DNA from: Thermoanaerobaculia bacterium | Lineage (GTDB): Bacteria > Acidobacteriota > Thermoanaerobaculia > Thermoanaerobaculales > Sulfomarinibacteraceae | Assembly (NCBI GenBank): GCA_027067575.1 | Contig: JAMOVQ010000125.1 | Span: 1 to 33,598, forward strand | DNA length: 33,598 nucleotides | Direction of reading: 5' to 3' | In this document: positions 1-7,501 of the stretch, piece by piece | Layout of the letters: each line of letters starts with the position of its first letter | Numbering within the stretch: the stretch's first letter is position 1 | The notes under the pieces: model-generated | Told to the model about the DNA's origin: nothing | What the model saw: the letters and a program-made list of their open reading frames with translations, nothing else | The model's database searches: none | Made by a program: the position numbers and the translations under genes

Positions 1-509
1 CGGCCAGCGCCTCCTCCGGACCGATCAGCCGGCCGGTCAGGCAGAGCTCCGTCGCACGGTTCCACCCGACGCGAAGCGCCAGCACGTCCTGGATCATCTT
101 CGGCATGGCGATCCCGAGTTGGGCCTCGGAGAACCCGATCATGAACTCGCCGCGGGCCATCACGCGCCAGTCGCAGTGCTGGGAGAAGACGGCGCCCCCC
201 GCGGGGCTGTGTCCGGTAATCGCGGCCGCGATGGGGACCGGACACCGTGCCAGCGTCCGGAGCGCCTCGAGGAAGAGCCTGACGGCCCGCTCCATCCCGG
301 CGTCGTCGAGGGTGACGAGGAGCGGCAGGTCGAGCCCGCCCGTGAACATCCCCGGCCGGCCGGAGAGGACGATGGCCGCCGCGCCGTCGGCGGGCGCGGC
401 CTCGATGGCGCCGATCAGCGTCTCGATCAGCTCCGGGCTCAGGGCGTTGGCCGGGGGGCGGTCGAGCCTGAGCTCCAGGATCTCGCCGTGGATGGTCCGT
501 TCCAGCATG
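1..509 (-). CDS. Enoyl-CoA hydratase/isomerase family protein (partial, C-terminus off the window)
   Basis: About 169 N-terminal residues are visible; the gene runs off the left edge. The ATG at 509 follows a GGAGGTG ribosome site. The protein opens MLERTIHGEILELRLDRPPA, the usual start of the crotonase fold. It carries the oxyanion-hole segment GMFTGGLDLPLL (usually GxxFxAGxDL) and a second segment GHSPAGGAVFSQHCDWRVMA that matches the conserved helix around the active site. The family hydrates or isomerises acyl-CoA thioesters in the cytoplasm, in fatty-acid or amino-acid breakdown. The Glu used by true hydratases is not clear at either usual place, so the exact reaction cannot be assigned. 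Confidence 0.85.
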
Positions 510-696
510 AGCACCTCCGGTTGAACGGTACCACGGGCCCCGGGAACCACCATTCCACCGGCGCGCCTCCCCTGGCACCTCACCGTCCGTCCTCAACCGG
601 CGCGAGGGCAGAACGGGGTTGCAGGCCCGTGTGGTGGGCAGGGACGCCGGCCGGGGGTAGAATCGCGCGGTGGGGAGGCAGCGGGAGGAGGTACGG

Positions 697-954
697 GTGG
701 CGTGGTCGCTGGCGCTTGGGGGGCCGGGCTGGCCCCTCCGGGCGGCGGCGCTGGTCGAAGAGCGGGGAACGGTGCGGGGCCGTCCCGGCGTGGCCCCGGT
801 CCGGGAAGCGCCGGGCGCCGTCCTGCTGCATCCGCCAGGCGCCGCGTTCGAGGGGATCGAGGATCTGCGAACCGCCCAGAGGTTGTCTGGCCCTGTCTCG
901 AAGGTGGCGGGCGGGATCGCCTGCATGACTGGTATCCTCTCGCGCGAGGGGTGA
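697..954 (+). CDS. Possible small protein of 85 residues, doubtful
   Basis: A GTG at 697 sits six bases after a GGAGGAGG ribosome site, and the frame stays open to a TGA at 954, ten bases before purF. The predicted protein has no transmembrane segment, motif or family resemblance that I recognise. Its last third overlaps the probable purF promoter at 930-938, and its codon use there looks less like coding sequence. The ribosome site is the only positive evidence. It could be a real leader or short protein, or chance in GC-rich DNA. Confidence 0.2.
   Translation: MAWSLALGGPGWPLRAAALVEERGTVRGRPGVAPVREAPGAVLLHPPGAAFEGIEDLRTAQRLSGPVSKVAGGIACMTGILSREG
930..938 (+). promoter_or_regulatory. Candidate extended -10 promoter element for purF
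   Basis: TGG-TATCCT matches the TGn extended -10 pattern and lies 26 bases before the purF ATG. No TTGNNN box is present at the matching -35 distance. Confidence 0.35.
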
Positions 955-964
955 CGGAGGGACC

Positions 965-2431
965 ATGTGCGGCATCATCGGTGTGATCAGTGACGATGGC
1001 TCCCCGGTCTTCCGCGAGCTGGCGAACGGTGCGCACTTTCTGCAGCACCGGGGCCCGGCGTACGCGGGTCTTTTCGTGAGCGATCCGGCCCGGCGGGAGT
1101 GCGAGCTCGTCAAGGGCGAGGGCCTCGCCGACGACATCTTCAAGCGCCTGGACGAGCTCGAGGGGGACGTGGGCCTGGCGCACACCCGGTACAAGACCAT
1201 CGGGGCGGGTGGCCGTGAGAACGCCCAGCCGTTCTTCGATCCGTATTCCGGGATCGCGCTGGCACACAACGGCCACATCACGAACACCGAGCAGATCGCC
1301 CGGCAGCTGGCCGATGCGGGCCAGCGGCTGCGGGCCGACTGCGACGCCGAGTCGCTCCTCCGGGTGCTGGCGCTCTGGTTCGAGCACCATCGGCGGGCCG
1401 CACTGGGCGCGCCCGAGCCGGAGATCATGTTCCGGGCGATCGGGGAGGTGCTGGACCGGGTGACGGGCGCCTACTCCGTCGTGGTGGCCACGCGGGAGGG
1501 TCTCTACGCGTTCCGGGACCCCAACGGCTTCCGTCCCATGGTGTTCGGAACCCGGGAGCGGGGAGACGGCCGGCTCCTGATGGTGGCCTCCGAGACCATC
1601 GCGCTGGAACAGAACGGGTACGGCGTCGAGGAGGAGATCCCCGGGGGTTGGGCGATGTTCGTCGACCGGCACCTCGAGCGGACCACGATTCAGATCGCTC
1701 CTGCGGACCCGCGGCCGTGCGCGTTCGAGCTGATCTACTTCGCGGACGTGGACTCCACCATGTTCGGGGAACGGATCCGGACGTTCCGCTGGCGGGCGGG
1801 GAAGGCGCTGGCGCTTTACGTGGCGGAGCTCGACCCGGAGCTCGTCCGGTCCATCGACCTCGTCGTCCCGATCCCCCACAGCCCGATCCCCGGCGCCGAG
1901 GCGTTCGCCCAGACGCTCGAGAAGACGTTCGACGACCTCGCGCTCCAGTACGCCACGCCGGTGTCCAAGTACCGGTACGGCGGCCGGGTGTTCATGGAGG
2001 AGACCCAGGCGGCGCGGGACGAGGCGGCGATGCTCGACTTCAGGGTCGACGTCAAGGCGGTCCAGGGGAAGCGGGTATTCCTCGTCGACGACAGCATCGT
2101 CCGGGGAACCAACGCCCGGCGGATCGTCACGGCCATGCGCCGGGCCGGCGCCGTCAGCGTCCACCTCGGCGTGCTCTGGCCCATGGTGATCGACTCGTGC
2201 TTCCAGGGGATCAACACGCCGACGCGGATGGAGCTGATCGGCTCCCGGCTCAATGGGGACGAGGCGGCGATCTGCCGGGAGCTCGGGCTCGACGGGCTGT
2301 TCTACCTGCCGGTTGCGGTGTTCCGCGAAAGGGTGATCAAGAACGCACCGGCGTGCATGGCGTGCGCCACGGGCCAACGGGCGGTCAAGTTCGAGTTTCC
2401 CGGCTCCGTGATCCCGTCAATGGCCGGGTGA
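965..2431 (+). CDS. purF: Amidophosphoribosyltransferase, PurF type
   Basis: This 488-residue enzyme makes 5-phosphoribosylamine from PRPP and glutamine, the first step of purine synthesis. The ATG follows GGAGG. Cys2 directly after Met is the glutaminase nucleophile, so there is no long propeptide. The class II glutaminase domain spans about residues 2-240 (LQHRG, HNGHITN). The phosphoribosyltransferase domain follows, with PRPP motif VFLVDDSIVRGTN at about 371-383. Cys252, Cys412, Cys464 and Cys467 sit where the Bacillus-type enzyme binds its 4Fe-4S cluster. The usual VPDSG segment is replaced by VPIPHSPIPG at about 301-310, so this is a divergent member. No other purine genes are nearby. 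A hairpin terminator follows at 2598. Confidence 0.87.
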   Translation: MCGIIGVISDDGSPVFRELANGAHFLQHRGPAYAGLFVSDPARRECELVKGEGLADDIFKRLDELEGDVGLAHTRYKTIGAGGRENAQPFFDPYSGIALAHNGHITNTEQIARQLADAGQRLRADCDAESLLRVLALWFEHHRRAALGAPEPEIMFRAIGEVLDRVTGAYSVVVATREGLYAFRDPNGFRPMVFGTRERGDGRLLMVASETIALEQNGYGVEEEIPGGWAMFVDRHLERTTIQIAPADPRPCAFELIYFADVDSTMFGERIRTFRWRAGKALALYVAELDPELVRSIDLVVPIPHSPIPGAEAFAQTLEKTFDDLALQYATPVSKYRYGGRVFMEETQAARDEAAMLDFRVDVKAVQGKRVFLVDDSIVRGTNARRIVTAMRRAGAVSVHLGVLWPMVIDSCFQGINTPTRMELIGSRLNGDEAAICRELGLDGLFYLPVAVFRERVIKNAPACMACATGQRAVKFEFPGSVIPSMAG

Positions 2432-2597
2432 GGCCGGCACGTCACCGGTCTCGAACAGACCGAGCCAGTCGGATGGTGGATGATCTGAAGTGACCCCTGT
2501 GGCCACGCCCAGGAGACCTCTTGCATGGCGGCAGTGTGAATGAAATCACGAGGTGCGCCCCCGTCTGGAGCGCGGCAGCACACCCGCCGGAGCATCC

Positions 2598-2633
2598 AAC
2601 CCGCGGAGGAATGTCCCTTCCACGCGGGTTTCT
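2598..2633 (+). terminator. Rho-independent terminator after purF
   Basis: AACCCGCG (2598-2605) pairs with CGCGGGTT (2623-2630), and GGAA/TTCC can pair inside the loop. A short T-rich tail follows. The tail abuts the -35 box of the tRNA promoter, so the two transcription units are cleanly separated. Confidence 0.6.
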
Positions 2634-2661
2634 TGCCGGGGGATGCCGTCGGGGTTACCAT
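2633..2661 (+). promoter_or_regulatory. Sigma70-type promoter of the tRNA-CAU and zinc-ribbon unit
   Basis: TTGCCG (2633-2638), a 17-base spacer and TACCAT (2656-2661). The predicted start is near 2668, six bases before the mature tRNA 5' end. Confidence 0.65.
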
Positions 2662-2673
2662 GGGGCGCGCTGG

Positions 2674-2746
2674 GGGCCCATAGCTCAGCGGTCAGAGCCA
2701 CCGGCTCATAACCGGATGGTCCCAGGTTCGAATCCTGGTGGGCCCA
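2674..2746 (+). tRNA. tRNA with anticodon CAU (Ile2 or elongator Met)
   Basis: The 73-base cloverleaf folds by hand: acceptor GGGCCCA with TGGGCCC and discriminator A, D-stem GCTC/GAGC, anticodon loop CTCATAA with CAT at 2707-2709, and T-arm CCAGG-TTCGAAT-CCTGG. The first pair is G-C, so it is not the initiator. A CAU tRNA is then either elongator Met or Ile2, which reads AUA after lysidine modification. The GGGCCCATAGCTCAG opening and the GGCTCATAACC loop resemble Ile2 genes I recall, so I lean to Ile2 without proof. The top pair of the anticodon stem is an A-A mismatch (2700/2716). CCA is not encoded. Confidence 0.93.
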
Positions 2747-2765
2747 CGGACGGAACGGGGTGACG

Positions 2766-3512
2766 ATGGTGGACGACGCACGCAACGACCTGATCCTGAT
2801 GGTCCGGCTCCAACGGATCTACGACCGCATCGCCCAGCGGCTCCGGCAGCGCTCCAGCCCTCCCCCGGAGGTCCAGGAGCTCGAGCGGCAGAACCGCGAG
2901 CGCGAACGGGAGCTCGCCGAGATGGAGGCGCGGATCGTGGAGCTCGAGAAGGAGCTCGCGGGGGTGGTGCACAGGGAGGAGGAGTGCACCATCGAACTGG
3001 ACCACTTCCAGAAGCAGAAGAGCATGGTGACCAACCAGCGCGAGTTCGAAGCCGTCATCAACGAGATCGACTTCGCCACGAAGGAGCTCGAGAAGGTCAG
3101 GGAGCGCAAGAAGGAGCTGCTCGAGGAGACCGCGGGACTGCGCACGGAGATCGAATCGCGCCGGAGCGCCCGGCCCGAGGAGGAGGCTTCACACCGCCAG
3201 GTCACCGAGGCGTGGGAGCAGAGGCGTACCGAGCTCACCGCCGAGATCCGTACCCTGATGGCGCAGGCGAGCGAGCTCGAGGCGCAGCTTTCCCCACCGA
3301 ACCGGTCCCGGTTCCGTCAGCTGCTGGAGCGCAAGCACGGCACCCCGGTGGTTCCCGTGGTGGAGGGATCGTGCTCGTTCTGCCACTTCACGCTCCGTCC
3401 CCACCTCCAGCAGCGCGTCCGGCGCGCCCAGGAGATCATCCAGTGCGAGCACTGCCACCGGATCCTCTACCTTCCCGAGCTGCCGATCTTCGGCGAGGAC
3501 GGGGAGGACTGA
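2766..3512 (+). CDS. Coiled-coil protein with C-terminal C4 zinc ribbon
   Basis: The 248-residue protein starts at the ATG at 2766, only 19 bases after the tRNA and with no terminator between, so it is probably cotranscribed with the tRNA. Residues about 10-180 are a charged helical coiled coil rich in E, K, R and Q. The C-terminus has two CxxC pairs, CSFC and CEHC, separated by a segment ending RRAQEIIQ, the zinc-ribbon pattern of the DUF164 family. Members are widespread cytoplasmic proteins thought to bind nucleic acid or ribosomes; some are proposed hibernation or RNase H-associated factors. The function is not certain. An in-frame GTG at 2760 is an alternative start. Confidence 0.85.
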   Translation: MVDDARNDLILMVRLQRIYDRIAQRLRQRSSPPPEVQELERQNRERERELAEMEARIVELEKELAGVVHREEECTIELDHFQKQKSMVTNQREFEAVINEIDFATKELEKVRERKKELLEETAGLRTEIESRRSARPEEEASHRQVTEAWEQRRTELTAEIRTLMAQASELEAQLSPPNRSRFRQLLERKHGTPVVPVVEGSCSFCHFTLRPHLQQRVRRAQEIIQCEHCHRILYLPELPIFGEDGED

Positions 3513-3522
3513 ACGGGCGACG

Positions 3523-3539
3523 CCCTCCTCCCGGAGGGG
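3523..3539 (+). promoter_or_regulatory. Hairpin that can cover the yggS ribosome site
   Basis: CCCTCC (3523-3528), loop TCCC, then GGAGGG (3533-3538). The right arm is the Shine-Dalgarno sequence of the gene starting at 3547. A six-pair GC stem could limit translation. It may simply be chance complementarity in GC-rich DNA. Confidence 0.3.
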
Positions 3540-3546
3540 GAGAACG

Positions 3547-4236
3547 ATGAACGAAACCATTCCCGCGCGGCTCGAAGCCGTCCGGCGGCGCATCGGCGAG
3601 GCGGCCCGGCGAGCCGGCCGCGATCCCGGGGGCGTCCGGCTCGTGGCGGTGGGGAAGACGTGGCCCGCACCGGTCGTGGCGAGGGCCGTCCGCGCGGGCG
3701 TGACCGACCTGGGGGAGAACCGGGTGCAGGAGGCGGCGGCGAAGAAGCCGGAGATCCCGCCGGCCCGCTGGCACATGATCGGTCCGCTCCAGTCGAACAA
3801 GGCACGCCTGGCCCTGGAGACGTTCGACGTGATCCAGACGATCGACCGCCCCCGGATCGCCGAACGGCTCGGGCGCCTGCTCGAGACCGACTGGCCCGGC
3901 CGCCGTCTCCCCGTGCTGCTGGAGATCAATGTGGGCGGGGAGCCGCAGAAGGCCGGGGCACTCCCGGCCGACGCGGAGACCGTGGCCAGGACCGTGCTCC
4001 GGTGGAGTGGCCTTGAGCTTCGTGGGCTGATGACCGTTCCCCCCTTCTCCGAGGATCCGGAGGCATCCCGCCCGTTCTTCGCCGAGCTCGCCGCACTCCG
4101 CGAACGGCTCCAGGACCGGCTCGGACACCCGCTCCCCGAGCTCTCCATGGGAATGAGCCACGACTTCGAGGTGGCGATCGAGGAAGGCGCGACCATCGTC
4201 CGCGTCGGGACCGCCATCTTCGGGCGCAGGAGGTGA
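3547..4236 (+). CDS. yggS: YggS/PROSC family PLP-binding protein
   Basis: This 229-residue protein has the normal length for the family. Lys37 in LVAVGKTWP is the expected pyridoxal-phosphate lysine at the end of the first barrel strand. [19 protein letters not shown], the [13 protein letters not shown] segment and the C-terminal [28 protein letters not shown] are all family hallmarks. The protein is an alanine-racemase-like barrel without the second domain. It buffers free PLP in the cytoplasm and affects amino-acid homeostasis rather than catalysing a known reaction. It is followed one base later by yggT, a frequent gene pair, and its 3' end supplies the yggT ribosome site. Confidence 0.94.
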   Translation: MNETIPARLEAVRRRIGEAARRAGRDPGGVRLVAVGKTWPAPVVARAVRAGVTDLGENRVQEAAAKKPEIPPARWHMIGPLQSNKARLALETFDVIQTIDRPRIAERLGRLLETDWPGRRLPVLLEINVGGEPQKAGALPADAETVARTVLRWSGLELRGLMTVPPFSEDPEASRPFFAELAALRERLQDRLGHPLPELSMGMSHDFEVAIEEGATIVRVGTAIFGRRR

Positions 4237-4237
4237 C

Positions 4238-4543
4238 ATGCCCATCGTTCGGCTGATCGTCGGACCGCTCTTGACGGTGCTCGACCTGGTGCTTCGCCTC
4301 TCCATGTGGGTGGTCATCGCACGGGCCCTGATCTCGTGGGTCGATCCCAACCCGTACAACCCGGTGGTCCGGACCCTCCGGGCGCTGACCGATCCCGTCC
4401 TGAAGCCGATCCAACGGCTTCAGTGGCGCCTCCTGCGCGGGAAGGTGCCCATCGACTTCTCCCCGCTGGTGGTGATCCTCGGGATCCTGTTCCTGCGGCG
4501 GTTCCTGGCCGAGCTCTCCTTCCTGCTTCTCCGGTCCATGTGA
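4238..4543 (+). CDS. yggT: YggT family membrane protein
   Basis: This 101-residue protein has two hydrophobic segments, at about 5-30 and 70-92, joined by a conserved loop with [15 protein letters not shown] and [10 protein letters not shown], the signature of the YggT (YGGT repeat) family. It is an inner-membrane protein of unclear role, linked in other bacteria to osmotic stress and to division-site proteins. The start is firm: AGGAGGTGAC precedes the ATG, one base after the yggS stop, so translation is probably coupled. Confidence 0.92.
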   Translation: MPIVRLIVGPLLTVLDLVLRLSMWVVIARALISWVDPNPYNPVVRTLRALTDPVLKPIQRLQWRLLRGKVPIDFSPLVVILGILFLRRFLAELSFLLLRSM

Positions 4544-4565
4544 CATGCGGGAGCCGCGGACGCGG

Positions 4566-4571
4566 TACCAT
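4566..4571 (+). promoter_or_regulatory. Possible -10 element for the aldehyde dehydrogenase gene
   Basis: TACCAT, the same hexamer as in the tRNA-CAU promoter, lies 25 bases before the start codon. The nearest -35-like sequence, GTGACA (4540-4545), is 20 bases away, which is too far for a good promoter. Confidence 0.3.
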
Positions 4572-4596
4572 ACGGGAGAGCCGAGGGAGGTGTGCC

Positions 4597-6033
4597 ATGC
4601 GTTCTCGGAAGCTGTTCCTCGCCGGACACTGGAACGACGGAGCGGACACGATCGAGATCCGTTCGCCCTGGGACGGCCGCCCCGTGGCCGAGGTCGCGCG
4701 GGGAGGCCCCCGGGAGCTCGAGGCTGCGGCCGCCGCGGCGGAGAAGGCCGCACCGGCGATGGCGGCTCTGCCCCCCTCGGAGCGCGCCGCGATCCTCGAA
4801 CGGGCCCACGCCCTGATCCGTGAGCGGCGCGAGACGCTCGCCGCCCTGATCGTCGAGGAGGCGGGCAAGCCGGTCACTCTGGCCCGGGGCGAGGCCGACC
4901 GGTGCGCCGACACCTTCGCCGAGGCGGCCCACGTGGCCCGCCACCCGGAGGTCGTCGCCCAGGACCTGGCGGGTTACCCGTCCGGCGCCGGGCGGCTGGC
5001 GCTGATCCGGCGCGTGCCCGTCGGACCGGTCCTGGCGATCACGCCGTTCAACTTCCCGCTCAACCTGGTCGCCCACAAGCTCGCCCCGGCCGTGGCGGCC
5101 GGGTGTCCCGTGGTGCTGAAGCCCGCGAGCCAGACGCCCAGCGCCGCCCTGGCGCTGGCGGAGATTCTCGACGAGGCCGGCCTCCCGAAGGGGGCTCTCT
5201 CCGTCGTCCCGTCCCGCGGGTCGGACGCCGAGCACCTGGTGGAGGACGACCGGTTCGGCCTGGTGACGTTCACCGGCTCCATGGACGTGGGCTGGCGGCT
5301 CAAGCGGATCGGCTGGCGGCGGCGGGTCGCCCTGGAGATGGGCGGCAACGCCGCCGTGGTGGTGGAGCCCGACGTGGAGGACGTGGAGGGTGTCGCCCGC
5401 CGGATCGCCGGAGCGGCGTACGGGTACGCGGGCCAGTCGTGCATCAGCGTGCAGCGGATCCTCGTCCACGAGGACCGCTACCTCGCCATGCGCGACGCCC
5501 TGGTCGCCGCGACGGAGGCGACGCCGGCGGGAGACCCGGCCGACGAGGGCACGGTATGCGGTCCCCTGATCGACGCGGCCAACGCCGAGCGGGTGGCAAC
5601 CTGGATCGCCGGGGCCCGGGCAGCCGGCGGGCGGATCCTCACCGGGGCGGGCCGGAACGGCAACCTGATCGCACCGACGCTCCTCGAGGAGGTGCCTGAG
5701 GACCAGCCGGTGGTCGCCGACGAGGTGTTCGGACCCGTGGCCGTGCTGTTCGCCTACGAGGACTTCGAGCAGGCCCTGCTGATGGTCAACGACTCCCGGT
5801 ACGGCCTCCAGGCCGGCATCTACACGAACGACGTGGTGAAGGTCCAGCGGGCGTGGGAGGTCCTGGAGGTCGGCGGCATCGTCCACGGCGACGTCCCCAC
5901 CTGGCGCACGGACCCGATGCCGTACGGCGGGGTCAAGGCGTCGGGGATCGGTCGGGAGGGCCCCCTCTGGGCCTGGCGCGAGATGACCGAGGAGCGGATG
6001 CTCGTCCTCGGGCGCGGCACCGTCGTGGGATAA
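4597..6033 (+). CDS. NAD(P)-dependent aldehyde dehydrogenase
   Basis: This 478-residue protein covers the whole aldehyde dehydrogenase fold. Asn152 in ITPFNFPLN, Glu247 in LEMGGN and nucleophile Cys282 in GYAGQSCISVQR form the active site, and FTGSMDVG is the cofactor loop. The C-terminal PYGGVKASGIGREG is typical of the family. The overall pattern is closest to lactaldehyde, succinate-semialdehyde or non-phosphorylating glyceraldehyde-3-phosphate dehydrogenases; the substrate cannot be fixed from sequence. The ATG follows GAGGGAGGTG. The longer upstream frame overlaps yggT and was not used. It is a cytoplasmic enzyme followed 7 bases later by the pentapeptide-repeat gene. Confidence 0.92.
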   Translation: MRSRKLFLAGHWNDGADTIEIRSPWDGRPVAEVARGGPRELEAAAAAAEKAAPAMAALPPSERAAILERAHALIRERRETLAALIVEEAGKPVTLARGEADRCADTFAEAAHVARHPEVVAQDLAGYPSGAGRLALIRRVPVGPVLAITPFNFPLNLVAHKLAPAVAAGCPVVLKPASQTPSAALALAEILDEAGLPKGALSVVPSRGSDAEHLVEDDRFGLVTFTGSMDVGWRLKRIGWRRRVALEMGGNAAVVVEPDVEDVEGVARRIAGAAYGYAGQSCISVQRILVHEDRYLAMRDALVAATEATPAGDPADEGTVCGPLIDAANAERVATWIAGARAAGGRILTGAGRNGNLIAPTLLEEVPEDQPVVADEVFGPVAVLFAYEDFEQALLMVNDSRYGLQAGIYTNDVVKVQRAWEVLEVGGIVHGDVPTWRTDPMPYGGVKASGIGREGPLWAWREMTEERMLVLGRGTVVG

Positions 6034-6034
6034 T
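6026..6034 (+). promoter_or_regulatory. Extended -10 element placed for a leaderless transcript
   Basis: TGG-GATAAT spans the stop codon of the dehydrogenase gene and ends six bases before the next ATG. A start 6-7 bases downstream would put the RNA 5' end on that ATG. No good ribosome site is seen there. Confidence 0.4.
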
Positions 6035-6040
6035 GCTCCG

Positions 6041-7483
6041 ATGGCGAACCCGGACCACCTGGCGCGGCTCGAGGCGGGCGACTGGAACCGGTGGCGCTCG
6101 GAACACCCGGGCATCGTCCCGGACCTGATCGACGCCGACCTCACGGAGAGGGACCTGTCCGGGCTCGACCTGTCCAAGGCCCATCTCCGCGGCGCCCGCC
6201 TGGACGGGGCGGTGCTGGCGGGCACGAACCTCACCCGGGCCACCCTCGACGGGTGCTCCCTCCGGGGAACGCACATGGCCCGGGCGATCCTCGACGGCGT
6301 CCGGCTGGACTTCCTCGACCTGTCTGGAAACGACCTCTCCGGGGCCAGCTTCCGCCGGGCCACGTTCCGTGGGACGAACCTCGAGCGCGCGAACCTCGCT
6401 GGAGCGAACCTCGCCGGGGCGAACCTCGAGGCGGGCCTCTTCGACGGGGCCGACCTCTCGGGCGCGAACCTGGAACGCGCCAGCCTGCGGGGCGCCCGCC
6501 TGGACGGGGCCCGCCTCCGGGAGGCCGACCTCCGGGGCGCGATCCTCGAGGGGGTGGAGCTCGGCGGGCTGGACCTCTCCCAGGCCGACCTCACCGGCGT
6601 CCAGGGGGAGGGGGTCCAGCTCTCGGGCGCGACGCTGGACGGCGCCGTGCTGCGCGAGGCCGTCCTGCGGCACGGCAACCTCCACGGCGCGAGCCTCGTG
6701 GGTGCGGACCTGACGGGAGCCCAGTGCGAGGGAGCGAGCTTCGGCCACGCCGACCTCGAGCGGGCGCGGCTCGTCCGGACGAACCTGGCGGATGCGGACC
6801 TCAGGGAGGCCAGCCTCCTTCACGCCGAGATCGACGAATGCGTCTTCGCGCGGGCCCGTCTGGCGAAGCTCGACTTCCGCTCGCCCAACCTCGGGCGCGT
6901 CTCCTTCGCCTCGGCGGACCTCAGCAAGGCGGTCTTCATCCGCTCGGCGTTGCGCAACGCCGACTTCCGGGACGCCAGCCTCGAGGAGGCCGACCTGCGC
7001 CACGCGAACCTCGAAGGCGCCCGGTTCACCGGGGCCAAGCTGGCCGACGCCCGGCTGCGCCATGCGAACCTCAAGAACGCCCGCCTGGACAGGGCCGACG
7101 CGCCGGGCGCAGACATCTCGGGGACGGTCCTGATCCTGGCGACCTTCCAGGACGCCAACCTGATCGACGCGGACCTCCGGTTCGCGGATGCCGTGGGCGC
7201 GGACTTCAGCGGAGCCGATCTCCGGGGGGCCGATCTCCGCAAGGCCGACCTGACGAAGGCGGTGCTCAAGGGAGCCAAGCTGTGGGGAGCCCGCCTCGAC
7301 GGGGCCCGGCTGCCGGCGGGCGTGGCGTGGTGGAAGCCGGTGCTCGGCCTCTCGCAGATGGGCGCCTCCGCGCGGAAGAAGGCCGAGAAGGCCCGCGAGG
7401 CCCGCCGTCAGGCGAGGATCCGCGAGGTGGCGGAGATCATCCGCAAGCGCGAGGCGGACGGTAGGAACCGCCGCGACGGCTGA
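6041..7483 (+). CDS. Large pentapeptide-repeat protein
   Basis: Of 480 residues, roughly 30-430 are A(D/N)LxG-type five-residue repeats (for example NLERANLAGANLAGANL), about 80 units or some 20 coils of a right-handed quadrilateral beta helix. A short N-terminal segment, LARLEAGDWNRWRSEHPG, precedes the helix. The last 50 residues are basic and helical (KKAEKAREARRQARIREV). There is no signal peptide or membrane segment, so it is probably cytoplasmic. Some repeat proteins of this kind mimic DNA and protect gyrase, but most have no known role and none can be assigned. Its expression may be leaderless and separate from the dehydrogenase. Confidence 0.93.
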   Translation: MANPDHLARLEAGDWNRWRSEHPGIVPDLIDADLTERDLSGLDLSKAHLRGARLDGAVLAGTNLTRATLDGCSLRGTHMARAILDGVRLDFLDLSGNDLSGASFRRATFRGTNLERANLAGANLAGANLEAGLFDGADLSGANLERASLRGARLDGARLREADLRGAILEGVELGGLDLSQADLTGVQGEGVQLSGATLDGAVLREAVLRHGNLHGASLVGADLTGAQCEGASFGHADLERARLVRTNLADADLREASLLHAEIDECVFARARLAKLDFRSPNLGRVSFASADLSKAVFIRSALRNADFRDASLEEADLRHANLEGARFTGAKLADARLRHANLKNARLDRADAPGADISGTVLILATFQDANLIDADLRFADAVGADFSGADLRGADLRKADLTKAVLKGAKLWGARLDGARLPAGVAWWKPVLGLSQMGASARKKAEKAREARRQARIREVAEIIRKREADGRNRRDG

Positions 7484-7501
7484 ACCGGACGGCGGCCGCG
7501 G

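Larger units (their letters stand above)
510..964. other. Intergenic region between divergent genes, with a doubtful small ORF
   Basis: This 455-base stretch separates the minus-strand hydratase from purF on the plus strand. It should hold both promoters. A TGG-TACCGT extended -10-like sequence lies just upstream of the hydratase ribosome site. The only protein candidate is a GTG-start frame at 697-954, listed separately. No RNA gene or clear hairpin was recognised. Confidence 0.5.

Noticed and set aside
593-2377. A 594-residue minus-strand frame opposite purF
   Set aside because: Composition (His/Arg/Pro/Asp-rich) and position are those of a shadow frame; purF is unambiguous on the other strand.
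2760-2765. GTG start two codons before the zinc-ribbon gene's ATG
   Set aside because: The ATG is the stronger codon; the six-base difference does not matter for function and neither start has a clear ribosome site.
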